From: Hathewaya proteolytica DSM 3090
GTDB taxonomy: Bacteria > Bacillota > Clostridia > Clostridiales > Clostridiaceae
Assembly (NCBI RefSeq): GCF_900142225.1
Contig: NZ_FRAD01000008.1
Location: 62,001 to 126,000 of the forward strand
DNA: 64,000 nt
Direction of reading: 5' to 3'
Shown here: piece by piece, positions 62,590 to 64,000 of the stretch
Layout: every line of letters starts with the position of its first letter
How positions within the stretch are numbered: position 1 is the first letter of the stretch
Position numbers and translations under genes: made by a program
The notes under the pieces: model-generated
Seen by the model: only the letters and a program-made list of their open reading frames with translations
Database searches by the model: none
Told to the model about the DNA's origin: nothing

Positions 62590-63084
62590 ATGAATAAACA
62601 AGATATACTATTTAAAAATGAAGATGGTGTGTTTAGTTACCGCATTGGGGGGATATTAATACATGGGGGAAAGGTATTGCTCCAACAATGTAATGGAGAA
62701 AAAGATTATGCAATTCCTGGTGGACATGTAAGCTTTGGTGAAACCAGTAAGGATACCATTGTTAGAGAGTTTAAAGAAGAAACAGGATTTGATGTTAATC
62801 CTGAAAGGTTATTATGGATTGGAGAGGTATTTTTTCCATGGGATACTAAACCATGCCATCAGATATGCATGTACTTTTTAGTTACTTTGTGTGATGAAAC
62901 TCAAATTCAATCAGATAGTAGCTTTTTCGGAGTAGATGAATTAGAAAGGCAAAGGATTAATTTAAAGTTTTCGTGGATTCCATTAACAGATTTAAAATAT
63001 ATTAAATTATATCCATTAGGTACTAAGGAAAAATTAATGAATTTATCTGACAATGTAGAACATTTTGTGTACATAGAAAACTAA
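62590..63084 (+). CDS. NUDIX hydrolase
   Basis: A 164-residue protein with the Nudix box GGHVSFGETSKDTIVREFKE followed by ETGF (GX5EX7REUXEEXGU), which binds metal and cleaves nucleoside diphosphates linked to another group. RBS GAGGGGAAGAG upstream. Part of it is duplicated at 61381-61444. Confidence 0.9.
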   Translation: MNKQDILFKNEDGVFSYRIGGILIHGGKVLLQQCNGEKDYAIPGGHVSFGETSKDTIVREFKEETGFDVNPERLLWIGEVFFPWDTKPCHQICMYFLVTLCDETQIQSDSSFFGVDELERQRINLKFSWIPLTDLKYIKLYPLGTKEKLMNLSDNVEHFVYIEN

Positions 63085-63107
63085 GAAGAAGAAAGCGGGA
63101 AAATAGG

Positions 63108-63971
63108 GTGTTGATTATGATAAAAGAAATTTACAGGGCTGAAGAAGTAGTGGATTTTGCATGGGAATTGAGTCACAATGATTTGTATGCTAGTTATCCA
63201 AGGAGAAATTCAATAGAGGAGATTAAAAAAGAACTTGAAAGAGCCATTAATTCAGAGAACAGGAATATAATAGCTTATTATAACCAGAATATACTATGCG
63301 GGGTTTGCATTTATTTTTGGGAATGTGATGAAAAATATGCACAAACAACAGGATTCTTAATAAGGGGAGACTATGACCAAATTGCAGATGAATTTATTAG
63401 TCATATAAGTAAACAGTTGCCGGGATATGAGCTATTTATAGGGGTTCCTTTTACTAATAAAAATGCAAATGAATATTTTATTAAAAAGAATATTGAACGA
63501 ATTGAATCCAGTATTGTTGCCGCACTATATAATTTAGAGTCACGTGGAAAGGAAAGCCATAATCAGGTGGAGAGGATTACAAATAGCAATTTTGAAGAAT
63601 ATGCTGTGTTTCATGATAAATATGCCATCCCATTAGAAATGTACTATAATAGCAGAAATCTTGAAAAGGATATAGATTGCTTTCGTATATTTGCTTTCAG
63701 ACAGGATCAAGCAATACGTGGAAGTATTTTCACAAAGACTTTCAAAGATGGGGCAGATGTTATGGGCTTATTTGTTCATAAGGAATATAAAAATAAAGGT
63801 ATCGAGAGCATTTTAATTAATGAAATGCTTATGCAATTGTATAATGAATTTGGCTCACTAAGGGAAATCGTATATTTTGTTGATGAAGACTGCCAGGATG
63901 AATTGGATGTAGTATTGGCTGCAGGCTTTGAAATTAAAGAAAAGTATAGATGTTATAAATGTATACTTTAG
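63108..63971 (+). CDS. GNAT-type acetyltransferase with an N-terminal extension
   Basis: A 287-residue protein: the second half (VMGLFVHKEYKNKGIESILI onward) is a GNAT acetyl-CoA site; the first half resembles a degenerate GNAT repeat. Substrate unknown. The ATG at 63117, three codons later, is equally possible as a start. Confidence 0.75.
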   Translation: MLIMIKEIYRAEEVVDFAWELSHNDLYASYPRRNSIEEIKKELERAINSENRNIIAYYNQNILCGVCIYFWECDEKYAQTTGFLIRGDYDQIADEFISHISKQLPGYELFIGVPFTNKNANEYFIKKNIERIESSIVAALYNLESRGKESHNQVERITNSNFEEYAVFHDKYAIPLEMYYNSRNLEKDIDCFRIFAFRQDQAIRGSIFTKTFKDGADVMGLFVHKEYKNKGIESILINEMLMQLYNEFGSLREIVYFVDEDCQDELDVVLAAGFEIKEKYRCYKCIL

Positions 63972-64000
63972 TTAAATATGTCACAGTAGTAAAATAAAAA

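Overview
The window is AT-rich chromosomal DNA from a low-GC, anaerobic-type Firmicute, most likely Clostridium sensu stricto or a close relative. Support: strong AGGAGG ribosome-binding sites, a T-box leader before asnS, lipoprotein-rich content, the murA-walJ-gerM-(SEC-C)-arsM-rlmH gene order, and a gene that appears to use selenocysteine. No species is claimed.

Layout. (1) 1-10.2 kb: two tandem ABC exporter genes (the first cut by the window start), a divergent pair of unknown anchored proteins, then a sugar-type ABC operon (frameshifted solute-binding lipoprotein, ATPase, two permeases, two unknown membrane proteins). (2) 10.2-20.2 kb: GNAT, UDP-GlcNAc 2-epimerase, CinA/PncC-like protein, a small exported protein, a degraded transposase pair, a second intact solute-binding lipoprotein paralogous to the frameshifted one, a subtilase that has lost two of its three catalytic residues, and a secreted metallo-beta-lactamase-fold lipoprotein. 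(3) 20.3-36.1 kb: ordinary backbone: LysR regulator, T-box-asnS, sbcDC, a chemotaxis receptor, a DMT transporter, murA, walJ, a GerMN lipoprotein, a SEC-C protein, arsM and rlmH. arsM is interrupted by an in-frame TGA exactly where the arsenic-binding cysteine belongs; a SECIS-like hairpin follows, so it reads as a selenoprotein.

(4) 36.1-60.4 kb: an integrated element built like a staphylococcal cassette chromosome (SCC) but in a clostridial setting. It sits at the last codons of rlmH. The 3' end of rlmH (encoding GEPYHK-stop) recurs at 58156-58176, 58311-58330 (partial) and 60395-60417, and the main element ends in TGAGGTTTTT inverted repeats. The ~22-kb main element carries a type IIG-like restriction-modification pair, many tiny unknown genes, a Mor-like regulator, a D5/P4-type replication helicase, a CcrC-sized large serine recombinase, and a cargo zone. 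The cargo zone is punctuated by three extra, decaying copies of the recombinase 3' end, each closing a module (HEPN protein; PD-(D/E)XK protein; a two-gene unknown module). After these come an ImmA/IrrE-type regulator-protease, an unknown protein and a zinc-ribbon RES-domain protein. A second, ~2.2-kb att-bounded unit carries only a RloA/RloB (AbiL-like) defence pair and no recombinase.

(5) 60.4-64 kb: right flank with a membrane-linked XRE regulator, a GyrI-like protein, two acetyltransferases, a NUDIX hydrolase, and fragments of partly duplicated genes. The most distinctive content is the rlmH-targeted SCC-like element, with its repeat-punctuated cargo, and the selenocysteine ArsM.
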